Shown here: positions 35,842 through 44,478 of the stretch, one piece after another | Layout: every line of letters begins with the position of its first letter | How positions within the stretch are numbered: the stretch's first letter is position 1 | Source of the DNA: Candidatus Rifleibacteriota bacterium | GTDB lineage: Bacteria > Muiribacteriota > Ozemobacteria > Ozemobacterales > Ozemobacteraceae | Direction of reading: 5' to 3' | Assembly: GCA_017417215.1 (NCBI GenBank) | Contig: JAFPZP010000066.1 | Location: 18,814-82,813, forward strand | DNA length: 64,000 bases | The notes under the pieces: model-generated | Told to the model about the DNA's origin: nothing | The model's database searches: none | The model's input: only the letters and a program-made list of their open reading frames with translations | Program-made: the position numbers and the translations under genes

Positions 35842-35871
35842 TTGACAAAGAAACTAATGTTGATGTAATCT
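35842..35871 (+). promoter_or_regulatory. Sigma-70-like promoter for the HAMP gene
   Basis: TTGACA (35842-35847), 18 bp, TAATCT (35866-35871), about 35 bp before the GTG start at 35906. Confidence 0.5.
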
Positions 35872-35905
35872 TAAAAGACTAAATCCCCTAGGAGGGTTAT
35901 ATACT

Positions 35906-36520
35906 GTGAGCGCTAGTCAACGTAAAAATTATTTTATTGCAAAGGATATGCAAAGCAAGTTTGCTGGCACTATTCTTTTGTTAGCTTTGCTTGTCGCAGT
36001 GATTACGGCTTGCAATATTTATGTTCTAGGTTCTTTTTTCGTAGAAAAAAATGCAACCTTGACTCAGCAGAATGATGCTTCTGCATTAATTCATGATTTT
36101 ATCAGCAGTTATTGGCCAAGACTTGTTGTTTTGATTTTTGTCAATGTCATAATCGTTTTTATGGTTAGTGTTCTTTACTCGCATCAAACCGCAGGTCCTG
36201 CTTATAAGCTTGAAAAGAGTATAAAGCGTATTACAGAAGGTGATTTAACTTTCCAGGTTAGTCTTCGCAGAAATGATAATTTGAAGGAACTAGCTGCAGC
36301 TCTGAATGAACTTCTTGAAAAATTCAGAACAACTCTAAGTAAAACTAAGAGTTTGACTGATGATATAAATAATAAGCTGGGAGTAATGAAAGATGATGAA
36401 AAATATTCTCAGTTAGTTGCAGATTCTGCAGCTTTGCGTCAGTTAATTGACCAGTTTAAGCTTGAACCAGATGAAAAGTCTGACGGTAAACAAGAAGTAG
36501 TAGATGGACCATCAGACTAA
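35906..36520 (+). CDS. HAMP-domain membrane protein
   Basis: The 204-residue protein has two membrane helices (about 18-42 and 70-92) around a short periplasmic loop. A HAMP-like segment follows (SHQTAGPAYKLEKSIKRITEGDLTFQVSLRRNDNLKELAAALNEL), then a coiled-coil tail. No kinase, receptor or cyclase output domain is attached. The start is GTG with GGAGGG (35891-35896) 9 nt upstream. It is followed by a terminator and is convergent with the chemotaxis/sigma operon, suggesting a signalling or motility role. Confidence 0.8.
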   Translation: MSASQRKNYFIAKDMQSKFAGTILLLALLVAVITACNIYVLGSFFVEKNATLTQQNDASALIHDFISSYWPRLVVLIFVNVIIVFMVSVLYSHQTAGPAYKLEKSIKRITEGDLTFQVSLRRNDNLKELAAALNELLEKFRTTLSKTKSLTDDINNKLGVMKDDEKYSQLVADSAALRQLIDQFKLEPDEKSDGKQEVVDGPSD

Positions 36521-36559
36521 CAAGAAATAAGGTTCGAAAATAAAGAATTAACTAGAAAT

Positions 36560-36598
36560 AAAAAAATCGCTTGTAATTAATTACAAGCGATTTTTTTT
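36560..36598. terminator. Bidirectional intrinsic terminator
   Basis: Perfect palindrome tcgcttgtaa-ttaa-ttacaagcga (36567-36590) with an A-run before and eight T after. It separates the convergent HAMP gene and fliA operon. Confidence 0.93.
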
Positions 36599-36612
36599 AT
36601 GCTTTTTAAGCT

Positions 36613-37452
36613 TTAACTTTGAACAAGAGCTTCTTTTATTCTACTTAGACGACCTCTAAGTCTTAATATTGCTTTGGTGTGTAATTGAGAAACTCTCGAA
36701 TCCGATACTCCGAGAATTTTGCCTATTTCTTTGGAAGTTAATTCTTCATAGTAATAAAGAGTTATAACCATACGTTCTCTGTCAGACAATTTAGAGATGG
36801 CATCTGCGAGAATCTTTTTGGCTTCTGCTTCTTCAATTTTGGTTTGAGGATTATCGCTTTTTTCATCTTCTATATAGTCGAAACGTGATGAACCTTCGTC
36901 ATCATCGTAGAACATTTCGTCTAATGAAAGAAGTAAAGACTTTTTGGTTTCATCAAAAAGTTTATGCAGTTCAGAAATATCAACACCAAGATATTCTGCA
37001 ACTTCATCGTCTTTGGCATCGCGTCCTAATTTGCCTTCCAACTTAGCATAAGCTTTTTCTAATTTTCGTGCTTTTTGACGTATAGAACGAGGTGTCCAGT
37101 CTAGAATACGTAATTCATCGAATATTGCACCTCTGATACGGGTTTTTGCGTAGGTTTTAAATTTGACATTTTTATCGATATCATACTTATCGATTGCGTC
37201 AATAAGACCTAGAATCCCATAACTTACTAAGTCGTCAAATTCTACATTGCTGGGTAGATTTACTGCTATTCTGCCTGCAACATATTTTACAAAGGAGGCG
37301 TATTTCATAATCAGAGCATCTTTAATGCGCTGATCATGATTGTTCTTGTATTGTTCCCAAAGTTTTTGATCGTCTTCGTCTTGAAGTCTGGTCTTGACTA
37401 ATGGGTCAATAAAGCCTTCTGAGTCGGTTTCTATAAGAAGTTCTTTGTTCAC
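36613..37452 (-). CDS. fliA: Flagellar/motility sigma factor (FliA/SigD/WhiG family)
   Basis: This sigma-28-class factor directs RNA polymerase to late flagellar and chemotaxis promoters. The 279-residue protein has region 2 (YASFVKYVAGRIAVNLPSNV, FDDLVSYGILGLIDAIDKYD, FKTYAKTRIRGAIFDELR, LDWTPRSIRQKAR). Region 3 includes LGRDAKDDEVAEYLGV. Region 4 includes LSDRERMVITLYYYEELTSKEIGKILGVSDSRVSQLH. The acidic linker (DDDEGSSRFDYIEDEKSD) is typical. It ends a cheC-cheD operon, the same order as the Bacillus fla/che operon. Confidence 0.93.
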   Translation of the reverse strand: MNKELLIETDSEGFIDPLVKTRLQDEDDQKLWEQYKNNHDQRIKDALIMKYASFVKYVAGRIAVNLPSNVEFDDLVSYGILGLIDAIDKYDIDKNVKFKTYAKTRIRGAIFDELRILDWTPRSIRQKARKLEKAYAKLEGKLGRDAKDDEVAEYLGVDISELHKLFDETKKSLLLSLDEMFYDDDEGSSRFDYIEDEKSDNPQTKIEEAEAKKILADAISKLSDRERMVITLYYYEELTSKEIGKILGVSDSRVSQLHTKAILRLRGRLSRIKEALVQS

Positions 37453-37476
37453 ATCATCCCTCCGTGTCTGGCTGCC

Positions 37477-37854
37477 TTATGAGACCACCGCCGGATTACT
37501 ACCAGCTACAGCTGATTCCGGCTTTGACTCATCGGTAGGGGTGCCATTTTCAGTTTGATTAGTAATAACTTTACATTCTTCAAGAAGGTCGCCTAAATCT
37601 GCTTGAAGTTCATGGTCTTCACCACTTATTTCTTTTTGTAAATTTATGCTGGCTTGTTCTTCAACAAGAGGCATAAACATTACTTCAAGAACACTTCCAA
37701 AAAAAGTTCCTAGAAAACCAAATATAAAGAAAATTACGGTTCCTCTATAAATAATGGTAGTACTAGCAACATTTTGAGTTACTGCCATAAGCATTATTAT
37801 ACTTGTTACTGACGTTGCAAGGAAAACTCCTATTAGTAAAGAAAGTCTAGACAT
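37477..37854 (-). CDS. Small two-helix membrane protein between cheD and fliA
   Basis: The 125-residue protein has two membrane helices (about 5-25 and 36-58) and a cytoplasmic acidic tail. Its ATG directly follows the cheD stop (TAAATG), so it is translated with the chemotaxis genes. No conserved family is recognised. It lies near the position where Bacillus keeps swrB, but shows no clear similarity. A tail enriched in Glu, Asp and Ser suggests a protein-binding role. Confidence 0.7.
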   Translation of the reverse strand: MSRLSLLIGVFLATSVTSIIMLMAVTQNVASTTIIYRGTVIFFIFGFLGTFFGSVLEVMFMPLVEEQASINLQKEISGEDHELQADLGDLLEECKVITNQTENGTPTDESKPESAVAGSNPAVVS

Positions 37855-38340
37855 TTAGAGTTCCCTCATGCTTTCACCAACGATGTAAACTTTTACTACA
37901 CCATTAGATAAATCAAATTCAATTGAACGTCCGTGTGTTCCACCTGTATCTTCACACTTTAAAGGAATATTATGTTTCTTTAAAGCAGCTTTAACTGCTA
38001 CTGTGTTTTCTCGACCGATTGTGTTGCTAAAATCTTCTGTTGGTGGGAACATTTCTGAACCACCAAAAATTTTAGCTTCAAGCCCAACTCTAAGAGCTCC
38101 TTCATCTAGAACAGCTTCAATTAAAGCAGGTACAGCTGTGTCTGCAAACTTTATCGTATTGATATTAGAGGTATCCATACCAGTAGAATCAGGAAGCATA
38201 ATATGAGCTAAACCTCCAATACGTCTAGCTGCATCATATATGGATAAGATTATGCATGAACCTATTCCATAAACAGCTAACTGTGTCGGTGATTTGCCGG
38301 TTTTAAGCTGGCTCATTCCTACAGGTATGATTGTAGACAT
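37855..38340 (-). CDS. cheD: Chemoreceptor glutamine deamidase CheD
   Basis: CheD deamidates receptor glutamines and binds CheC to tune adaptation. The 161-residue protein has the catalytic pair C29 (AVYGIGSCIIL) and H46 (GGLAHIMLP). It also has KIFGGSEMF, IGRENTVAV and DTGGTHGRSIEFDL, all family signatures. Its start overlaps the cheC stop by one base, so the two are translationally coupled, matching the known CheC-CheD complex. Confidence 0.95.
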   Translation of the reverse strand: MSTIIPVGMSQLKTGKSPTQLAVYGIGSCIILSIYDAARRIGGLAHIMLPDSTGMDTSNINTIKFADTAVPALIEAVLDEGALRVGLEAKIFGGSEMFPPTEDFSNTIGRENTVAVKAALKKHNIPLKCEDTGGTHGRSIEFDLSNGVVKVYIVGESMREL

Positions 38341-38960
38341 TATTCAGCAACTCCTATTTTTTGCAAAAGCAATTTGAGAGAATCTGGAGCTGGAAGAATA
38401 AAGATGTGTATTCTCATATCTTCTTGTTCTTCAATAAAAGATGTTTCCATCATTAATACTTTGTCGCTTACAGCAGTCATATCTGCAACTACATTATCTA
38501 TCATTGCTCCAGCATAATCAAAGTTAATAGAAGGCAATGAATTTAGCATAGGTGTTTGAGTTATTACAGATAAAGCATTTAAAAAAGCTCCTGCAAGAAT
38601 ATTACCTATTTCTCGCATACAGGAACTTTCCATTTCTCCCATTTTCACTAAGGTACTTGTTTCACAACCAGGAATTAGTGTTTTAAGTATTTTTATAGAT
38701 GTAGCTTCTGGTATAAGTAATAGAAAACGACCTGATATTTCGCCCATTATTTTTAGGAATATACCCAAAATTGCTTTGTCTGGACCTCCAACAAGATTTG
38801 GAATGTCATTCAAATCCATAATTGAGGCATTAGGAACAGACATGTCGATTTTGCGGTTAAGAAACTGAGCTAATGCACTAGCTGCATTGCCAGAGCCTAT
38901 ATTGCCTATTTCTCGAAGGGCGTCTAGCTGTTCTCTAGTTATATTTAATACATTGTCCAT
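38340..38960 (-). CDS. cheC: CheY-P phosphatase CheC
   Basis: CheC dephosphorylates CheY-P and is activated by CheD. The 206-residue protein keeps both catalytic motifs, with E17/N20 in LDALREIGNIGSGNAA and E117/N120 in SSCMREIGNILAGAFLNA, so it is a two-site CheC rather than a CheX. It is the first gene of the cheC-cheD-orf-fliA unit and has its own consensus promoter upstream; the rest of the chemotaxis genes are not in the window. Confidence 0.95.
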   Translation of the reverse strand: MDNVLNITREQLDALREIGNIGSGNAASALAQFLNRKIDMSVPNASIMDLNDIPNLVGGPDKAILGIFLKIMGEISGRFLLLIPEATSIKILKTLIPGCETSTLVKMGEMESSCMREIGNILAGAFLNALSVITQTPMLNSLPSINFDYAGAMIDNVVADMTAVSDKVLMMETSFIEEQEDMRIHIFILPAPDSLKLLLQKIGVAE

Positions 38961-38993
38961 TAAATAAACCTCTGTAAACTACGAATCAGAGTT

Positions 38994-39022
38994 ATTATAA
39001 AGTACCGCTTTAAACTTTTCAA
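38994..39022 (-). promoter_or_regulatory. Consensus sigma-70 promoter for cheC-cheD-orf-fliA
   Basis: On the minus strand TTGAAA (39017-39022), 17 bp, TATAAT (38994-38999), about 33 bp before cheC. An AT-rich hairpin (about 39057-39102) lies between it and pth. Confidence 0.7.
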
Positions 39023-39127
39023 TAGCTCAAAGGAAAAAAGTTTTCGATTTTGTTTGAAAATTGTAAATTTTTTTTAGAAATTAGAAAAAAATTACAATTT
39101 TATGTTAATTTTCTAACTCCTTGATTT

Positions 39128-39721
39128 TTATGTAAATTTCATTGGGTTAAACTTGTTCATTACTTTTGATCCTTCACCATTCAACCAGTCTTGAGCAAGT
39201 TCAGGAATAATTTTAATCACTTGTCTTAGAATAATTGCTTCAGAGGGATTTATTTCTCCAAGTACATGAGAAATAAGCTTTTCGTGTTCGCTATCAGAGT
39301 TGCTGTTGTCTGTTTGAGGTTGTCCCACACCTATTCTGAGACGCCAGAAATCTTCTCCTATTTTGGAAATAATTGATTTTAAGCCGTTGTGGCCTCCGGC
39401 ACTACCGTTGGCTCTTAATCTTATTCTGCCGACAGGAAGATTTATGTCATCTTCTATTACTAGGATTTTTGATGTTTCGATGTTTTTGTCCTGGAGAAAT
39501 GCCCAGACAGCTTCTCCGGAATTATTCATATAAGTTAGTGGTTTAAGCAGATAGTGAGTATTAGAATTATATTTGAAAACAGCTATATCTGCTTGATATT
39601 TTCGAATTGGTGAAAAACCAACAGCAAAATGAGATGCAAGTTTGTCGGCACACCAAAAACCAGCGTTATGTCTGGTGTTCTCGTATTCTTTTCCTGGATT
39701 TCCTAAACCAACTATTAACAT
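39128..39721 (-). CDS. pth: Peptidyl-tRNA hydrolase
   Basis: Pth releases peptides from stalled peptidyl-tRNA. The 197-residue protein begins MLIVGLGNPGKEYENTRHNAGF, containing the catalytic His and substrate Asn. KPLTYMNNSG and VIEDDINLPVGRIRLRANGSAGGHNGLKSI carry the other active-site residues. It is slightly longer than the E. coli enzyme because of a C-terminal helix. It is transcribed divergently from gpmI. Confidence 0.96.
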   Translation of the reverse strand: MLIVGLGNPGKEYENTRHNAGFWCADKLASHFAVGFSPIRKYQADIAVFKYNSNTHYLLKPLTYMNNSGEAVWAFLQDKNIETSKILVIEDDINLPVGRIRLRANGSAGGHNGLKSIISKIGEDFWRLRIGVGQPQTDNSNSDSEHEKLISHVLGEINPSEAIILRQVIKIIPELAQDWLNGEGSKVMNKFNPMKFT

Positions 39722-39737
39722 AAAGATATTATACTTT

Positions 39738-39766
39738 ATTATACTTTTATATTCAAGAGTTTACAA
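39738..39766 (-). promoter_or_regulatory. Sigma-70 promoter for pth
   Basis: Minus strand TTGTAA (39761-39766), 17 bp, TATAAT (39738-39743). A second overlapping pair, TTGAAT (39751-39756) and TATAAT (39728-39733), would start almost at the ATG. Confidence 0.55.
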
Positions 39767-39813
39767 TTCTAATAAGGTTAAAATTAGGTTATGATGGGCA
39801 TTTTATAAGGTAT

Positions 39814-39842
39814 TTGACAATAAAGATTTTCATAGGTATAAT
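39814..39842 (+). promoter_or_regulatory. Perfect consensus sigma-70 promoter for gpmI-gmk
   Basis: TTGACA (39814-39819), 17 bp, TATAAT (39837-39842), 37 bp before the gpmI ATG. Confidence 0.85.
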
Positions 39843-39879
39843 CCGGTTTTCAAATGATGCTAGATTATAGAAGGTTTAT

Positions 39880-41415
39880 ATGGAAACAAAATCAAAGGCT
39901 TTATTAATTATTCTTGATGGTTATGGCGTTTCAGATTCACAGGAAGGCAACGCTATTTATTCTGCTAAACCTGAATTCATAAATAAACTTTTTGCAGAAC
40001 GTCCTTATACAACACTGGCTGCTTCTGGATTAGAAGTAGGTTTGCCTGCTGGTCAGATGGGAAATTCCGAAGTCGGCCATTTGAATATAGGTGCAGGTCG
40101 TATTGTTTATCAAGATATAACAAGAATAAACAAATCAATCGAAGATGGTGACTTTTTTACAAATAAAGCTATGAATGATGTGATGGATAAAATGATTGCA
40201 ACTGATCATTCATTACATATTTATGGTCTTGTTTCCGATGGTGGTGTTCACAGCCATATTGAACATATTTATGCTATATTAGAACTTGCTAAACGAAAAG
40301 GTTTGAAGAAACTCTTTATCCATTGTTTCACTGATGGTCGTGATACTTCTCCAACTAGTGGCGTTCATTATGTAAAAGCAGTTCACGAAAAAACCAAAGA
40401 ACTTGGTGTTGGCCGTATAGCAACCATTTCTGGTCGTTTCTATGCTATGGATAGAGACAACAGATGGGAAAGAATAGAAAAGGCTTATCAGGCTCTTGTT
40501 CATGGTGTGGGCAATAGGTTTGCTGATCCTGTTGAAGCTATAGAAGCTTCTTATAAAGACAATGTTACCGATGAATTTATCGTTCCTATAGTAATAGAAG
40601 AAAATGGCGCACCTGTTGCAACAATTAACGATGGTGACGCAATACTAGCATTTAACTTCAGGGCAGACAGAATGCGTGAAATCTGCAAAGTTTTTACTAA
40701 ACCTGATTTTAATGAATTCAAGCGTAAAGAAATGAAAGTAGACTACGTTATGTTTACTAATTACGCTGATGAATTCAAACTGCCTATCGTTTTCCCACCG
40801 CAGCATCCTACTAATGTTCTCGGAGAAGTTATTTCCAATAAGGGTCTTGCTCAGTTCAGACTTGCTGAAACCGAAAAATATGCCCATGTAACATATTTTA
40901 CAAACGGTGGCGTAGAATCTCCATTCCCATTAGAAGAACGTCAGGTTATTCCTTCTCCTAAAGTCAAAACTTATGATTTAAAGCCTGAAATGTCTGCTTT
41001 TGAAGTTGGCGATACTCTTATTGAAAAGCTTAGAAGCGAAAAATACTCATTTATTATGGTTAATTTCGCTAACTGTGATATGGTTGGTCATACAGGTATT
41101 ATGGAAGCTGCTATAAAAGCTGTTAGCACTGTTAATAATGTCCTTTCCAAGGTTATACCAGTTGCTTATGAATTGGGTTATGACTGCTTTATTACTGCTG
41201 ACCACGGTAATGCAGAACAGATGGTTAATCTGAAAACCGGTGAACCTTTTACAGAACACACAACAAATGTTGTTCCATTCTGTGTTGTTTCAAAGAAGAA
41301 TCTTGAACTTAAGTCTTCAGGCAAACTTTGTGATATAGCACCAACAATTCTTGATTTGATGGGTATTGAAAAACCTGCCGAAATGACTGGCTGTTCTCTT
41401 ATAACAAAAAAATAA
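39880..41415 (+). CDS. gpmI: 2,3-bisphosphoglycerate-independent phosphoglycerate mutase
   Basis: GpmI interconverts 3- and 2-phosphoglycerate in glycolysis using two Mn2+ ions. The 511-residue protein has the metal aspartate in ALLIILDGYGVSD and the phosphoserine S63 in MGNSEVGHLNIGAGR. HCFTDGRDTSP, SGRFYAMDRDNRWER, FNFRADRMRE and ITADHGNAEQM follow in family order. GAAGG precedes the ATG. gmk follows after 4 bp. Confidence 0.97.
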   Translation: METKSKALLIILDGYGVSDSQEGNAIYSAKPEFINKLFAERPYTTLAASGLEVGLPAGQMGNSEVGHLNIGAGRIVYQDITRINKSIEDGDFFTNKAMNDVMDKMIATDHSLHIYGLVSDGGVHSHIEHIYAILELAKRKGLKKLFIHCFTDGRDTSPTSGVHYVKAVHEKTKELGVGRIATISGRFYAMDRDNRWERIEKAYQALVHGVGNRFADPVEAIEASYKDNVTDEFIVPIVIEENGAPVATINDGDAILAFNFRADRMREICKVFTKPDFNEFKRKEMKVDYVMFTNYADEFKLPIVFPPQHPTNVLGEVISNKGLAQFRLAETEKYAHVTYFTNGGVESPFPLEERQVIPSPKVKTYDLKPEMSAFEVGDTLIEKLRSEKYSFIMVNFANCDMVGHTGIMEAAIKAVSTVNNVLSKVIPVAYELGYDCFITADHGNAEQMVNLKTGEPFTEHTTNVVPFCVVSKKNLELKSSGKLCDIAPTILDLMGIEKPAEMTGCSLITKK

Positions 41416-41419
41416 TAAA

Positions 41420-41995
41420 ATGACTTCTGAACAAAGCAAAAAAGGTTATATATTTATTGTTTCCGGTCCATCTGGGGTTGGAAAAACTGTTCTCTGTAAT
41501 TACATAGTAGATAAATATAAACCTCAAGTGGTTTATTCTATTTCTACTACTTCAAGAGAGCCCCGTGGTGGAGAAAAAGACGGGCAGGAATACAATTTTT
41601 GTACAGCCTCTGAATTTGAAGAAGCTATAAAAAAAGATGCTTTTGCAGAATGGGCCTGTGTTCATGGCAATTATTACGGGACTCCCAGAAAATTCCTTAT
41701 GGATAATATTAATGAAGGCAGACATGTTGTTCTTAATATTGATGTTCAGGGTGGAATGAAAATACACAAAGAATATCCGGAAGCAATAATGATATTTATT
41801 CTTCCACCAAGTTTTGAAGAGTTAGAACATCGAATTCGTGGAAGAAACATGGACAGCGAAGAATCTTTGAAGAAACGCATGATAAATGCAAGAAAAGAAA
41901 TTGATTGTTCCAAAGAATATAAATACTGCCTTATTAATGATGACTTAGAAAAAGCCAAAGCTGATCTTGAAAAAATTTTTTTAAGTTATATTTAA
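41420..41995 (+). CDS. gmk: Guanylate kinase
   Basis: Gmk phosphorylates GMP to GDP with ATP. The 191-residue protein has the P-loop IVSGPSGVGKTVLC, the GMP-binding STTSREPRGGEKDGQEYNF, and VLNIDVQGGMKI. The lid region RGRNMDSEESLKKRM is also present. No ribosome site is seen in the 4-bp gap, so it is probably translated by coupling from gpmI. Confidence 0.95.
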   Translation: MTSEQSKKGYIFIVSGPSGVGKTVLCNYIVDKYKPQVVYSISTTSREPRGGEKDGQEYNFCTASEFEEAIKKDAFAEWACVHGNYYGTPRKFLMDNINEGRHVVLNIDVQGGMKIHKEYPEAIMIFILPPSFEELEHRIRGRNMDSEESLKKRMINARKEIDCSKEYKYCLINDDLEKAKADLEKIFLSYI

Positions 41996-42044
41996 AAATT
42001 AATTAATGACTAGAAAAAGGTTATAAATTAATAATAAATGTACC

Positions 42045-42073
42045 TTGACACTTTGGTTTGAGATTCTTATAAT
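42045..42073 (+). promoter_or_regulatory. Perfect consensus sigma-70 promoter for the FecR-domain gene
   Basis: TTGACA (42045-42050), 17 bp, TATAAT (42068-42073), about 60 bp before ATG 42134, leaving a short untranslated leader. Confidence 0.88.
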
Positions 42074-42133
42074 TACAATAGTTTGATATCACGTCTCTAT
42101 AAGGACAGAAGATTATCAGGAGGCTTTATAACT

Positions 42134-42895
42134 ATGAAACGCACTACACTGTGCTTCCTTCTTGCTGTATTTTGTTTGGTGTTCTCAACAGCTTCTTTTG
42201 CTGCTGAAGAACTTGTTGCTCTTGACGCAAAATTAGAAATAATCAGTGGTCAAGTTAAACTAACACGTGTTGGTAGTAATAAAACTGATGTTATAAATGA
42301 ATCCTGTCAGCTTTATGCTGGAGATCTTTTGGAAACCTTGATTGATTCAAGAGCTACTTTGGCTTATTCAGATGGTACCAATATGCGTATCAAAGAAAGA
42401 ACTCTAATCGAAGTTCAGCCAATGAGTATCAGAGTTTTCAAAGGTAAAACCTGGTATAAATTTACAAAAAGAGGTACTGAATTCCGTATTGAAACTCCAT
42501 CTCTTGTTGCAGGTATCAGAGGTACTGAATTTGAAGTAGCAGTATCTTCTCGCAAGAAGACTTCTGTATCTGTTGTTGAAGGTGCTGTAGCAGTAAGAGG
42601 TAATAATGGTGGTAATGCCCTTTTAACAGAAGGCTTGGCTGCTTTTGCCGATGCTGAAGGCGATCTTTCAAGACCAGTTGAATTCAATACTGATATTAAG
42701 AAAGCTGAATGGAGCGAAAGTGAATGGAAAGCTGATTCTGCTTCTGGTGATGATGTTTACAAGCTTTATATGGATTATGTCAATCTTAAGAATGAATATG
42801 GCGAAGATGATATAAGAGCTATTGAAGCTAAAGAAAAATTCAAAAAACCAGATAAAAAGACTAAAGCAGCTAGAAAATCAGCAAGAAAACAGTGA
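42134..42895 (+). CDS. Exported FecR-domain protein
   Basis: The frame opens at 42083, but ATG 42134 has AGGAGG 10 nt upstream (42118-42123) and begins a clean signal peptide (MKRTTLCFLLAVFCLVFSTASFA). The 253-residue protein carries one FecR domain: GDLLETLIDSRATLAYSDGT, TEFRIETPSLVAGIRGTEFEV, SVVEGAVAV. A lysine-rich C-terminal tail follows. There is no membrane helix besides the signal. This free periplasmic FecR type is unrelated in function to ferric-citrate signalling; its role is unknown. The strong promoter suggests good expression. Confidence 0.85.
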   Translation: MKRTTLCFLLAVFCLVFSTASFAAEELVALDAKLEIISGQVKLTRVGSNKTDVINESCQLYAGDLLETLIDSRATLAYSDGTNMRIKERTLIEVQPMSIRVFKGKTWYKFTKRGTEFRIETPSLVAGIRGTEFEVAVSSRKKTSVSVVEGAVAVRGNNGGNALLTEGLAAFADAEGDLSRPVEFNTDIKKAEWSESEWKADSASGDDVYKLYMDYVNLKNEYGEDDIRAIEAKEKFKKPDKKTKAARKSARKQ

Positions 42896-42903
42896 TAAAT
42901 TAA

Positions 42904-42942
42904 AATAAAAAAGCCCACTTTTAAAAGTGGGCTTTTTTTTTA
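42904..42942 (+). terminator. Intrinsic terminator after the FecR gene
   Basis: Perfect palindrome aagcccactttt/aaaagtgggctt (42911-42934) followed by T-run. Confidence 0.92.
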
Positions 42943-43038
42943 TTCCCCTTTTTTAAAAAAACTCATAAAAATAGTTAAACAAAATATTACTCCTGCCGAA
43001 TATAGGTTCAAGTTCTATTTACTTGTAAGGGGAATAAT

Positions 43039-43983
43039 ATGAAAAAGGTTGTAAAAGCCCTATTAATAGCAGCTCTTGGAATTGGAGCTATCGCACCTAC
43101 CTATGCAGCTGAATCAGCAGGTCAAGCTGGCGCTTACCTTAAAATGGGTGTTGGTGCTAGAGCACTTGGTATGGGTAGTGCATTTACCGCTGTTGCAAAT
43201 GATTCTACAGCAGCATTTTGGAACCCAGCAGGTTTAGCAAAGTTAAAAAAGCATGAAGCTTCTTTTATGCATGCTAATCTTACTGATGACCGTGATTACA
43301 ATTTCTTTAACTACGCTCATGTTTTGAATGGAAAAGATGGTAAGAGTAACGGAACAGTTGCTCTATCACATATTAGATTTGGTATTGATGGTATTCCTGA
43401 AACAAAAGAAGATCCAAATAATCCTGGTCAGCCTTGGTTGGATGACAATAACAATGTAAGGATTTTCGGTTACTTTGAAGATACTGAAACAAACACATTT
43501 ATTTCTTATGGTAAAGCAGTAACAGATAAGTTTTATGCTGGTTTAAATCTAAAATACCTAAAGCATTCTTTATATGATAAAAAAGCCGATGCAATGGGTC
43601 TCGATTTCGGTTTTATGTATGACTGGAATGAGAAAACCACTGTTGGTCTTTCTGTAAGAGATCTTGGCGAAAGCATGGACTGGAATACAGATACTGGCAC
43701 AAAAGATGATGTTCCGGTAACAACAACTTTAGGTGTAGCGCATCAGTGTAATGACAAGCTTTTGATTGCTGCCGACCTGAATAAAGTTGAAGATATGGAT
43801 GTTAAGTTCTTCTGTGGTGCAGAATATCAGATTCATGACAATGTTTCTTTAAGAGTTGGTTCACATGATAGTGATTTAACTCTTGGTGCAAGCTTTAAAC
43901 TTGATACTTGGAGATTTGATTATTCTTATGCTGATGAAACTTTGGGTGATGCACATAGAATATCAGCTTCAAAAACATTCTAA
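43039..43983 (+). CDS. PorV/PorQ-family outer-membrane beta-barrel protein
   Basis: The 314-residue product has a signal peptide (MKKVVKALLIAALGIGAIAPTYA). The family hallmark AGAYLKMGVGARALGMGSAFTAVANDSTAAFWNPAGLA-type start follows: a GVGARALGMG block, then STAAFWNPAGL. Amphipathic strands continue to a terminal Phe (SASKTF), the usual barrel-assembly signal. PorV-like proteins serve as outer-membrane channels or surface-protein shuttles. It indicates a diderm envelope. AGGGG precedes the ATG; no type IX genes are near. Confidence 0.85.
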   Translation: MKKVVKALLIAALGIGAIAPTYAAESAGQAGAYLKMGVGARALGMGSAFTAVANDSTAAFWNPAGLAKLKKHEASFMHANLTDDRDYNFFNYAHVLNGKDGKSNGTVALSHIRFGIDGIPETKEDPNNPGQPWLDDNNNVRIFGYFEDTETNTFISYGKAVTDKFYAGLNLKYLKHSLYDKKADAMGLDFGFMYDWNEKTTVGLSVRDLGESMDWNTDTGTKDDVPVTTTLGVAHQCNDKLLIAADLNKVEDMDVKFFCGAEYQIHDNVSLRVGSHDSDLTLGASFKLDTWRFDYSYADETLGDAHRISASKTF

Positions 43984-44014
43984 TATAATTTTTACTTAAC
44001 CCCATTACAAGAAT

Positions 44015-44058
44015 CCTCATCTTTTTCTTGCAAAGAAGAAAAAGATGAGGTAATTTTT
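44015..44058 (+). terminator. Intrinsic terminator after the PorV-like gene
   Basis: A 15-bp stem (44015-44029 with 44036-44050) closed by gcaaag and followed by taattttttt. Confidence 0.9.
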
Positions 44059-44100
44059 TTATTTGAATGTTTCTTTGTATACAGAATCGAGGGCCCATAA

Positions 44101-44451
44101 ATGAATGTCAACTTAACAGCTAAAAATAAAGCTAACGGTGTATGTGTCATATCGTTAAAAGGCGATATTGGGGCAGAAACGGTAAATGATTTCAAAGTGC
44201 AAATTGATGGAATTATAAAAAATTCCATAAAAAATTATATAATGGATTTTCAAGATATTACCTACTTAAATTCTATTGGGGTAGGTGCCATTGCAGCTGC
44301 ATTAAAGAAAGTTAAAAAGTTTCAGGGCAATATTAAGCTGATTAATGTTTCTTCTTCGGTTCAGGAACTATTTGAAATGACAAGGCTTACAAAGGTTTTT
44401 GAAATTTATGACAGTGAAGAAGACGCTATAAGAAGTTACGAATCTAAATAA
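44101..44451 (+). CDS. STAS-domain anti-sigma-factor antagonist
   Basis: The 116-residue single STAS domain has the SpoIIAA layout: CVISLKGDIGAETVNDFK, then the phosphorylation loop with S58 in ITYLNSIGVGAIA, and a last helix. The residue before the serine is Asn instead of the usual Asp. Such proteins bind anti-sigma kinases when unphosphorylated. No partner kinase or sigma factor is adjacent, so its target is unknown. Confidence 0.88.
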   Translation: MNVNLTAKNKANGVCVISLKGDIGAETVNDFKVQIDGIIKNSIKNYIMDFQDITYLNSIGVGAIAAALKKVKKFQGNIKLINVSSSVQELFEMTRLTKVFEIYDSEEDAIRSYESK

Positions 44452-44454
44452 TTA

Positions 44455-44478
44455 GCCAAGCTATGCTTGGCATTTTTA
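44455..44478 (+). terminator. Intrinsic terminator-like hairpin after the STAS gene
   Basis: gccaagc-tat-gcttggc (44455-44471) followed by atttttatt. It contains the ATG at 44463, which argues that this is not the aroE start. Confidence 0.7.

Noticed and set aside
42134..42895. FecR protein as part of an iron-citrate sigma/anti-sigma system
   Set aside because: It is an exported single-domain protein without a membrane helix after the signal, and no ECF sigma or TonB receptor gene is near.
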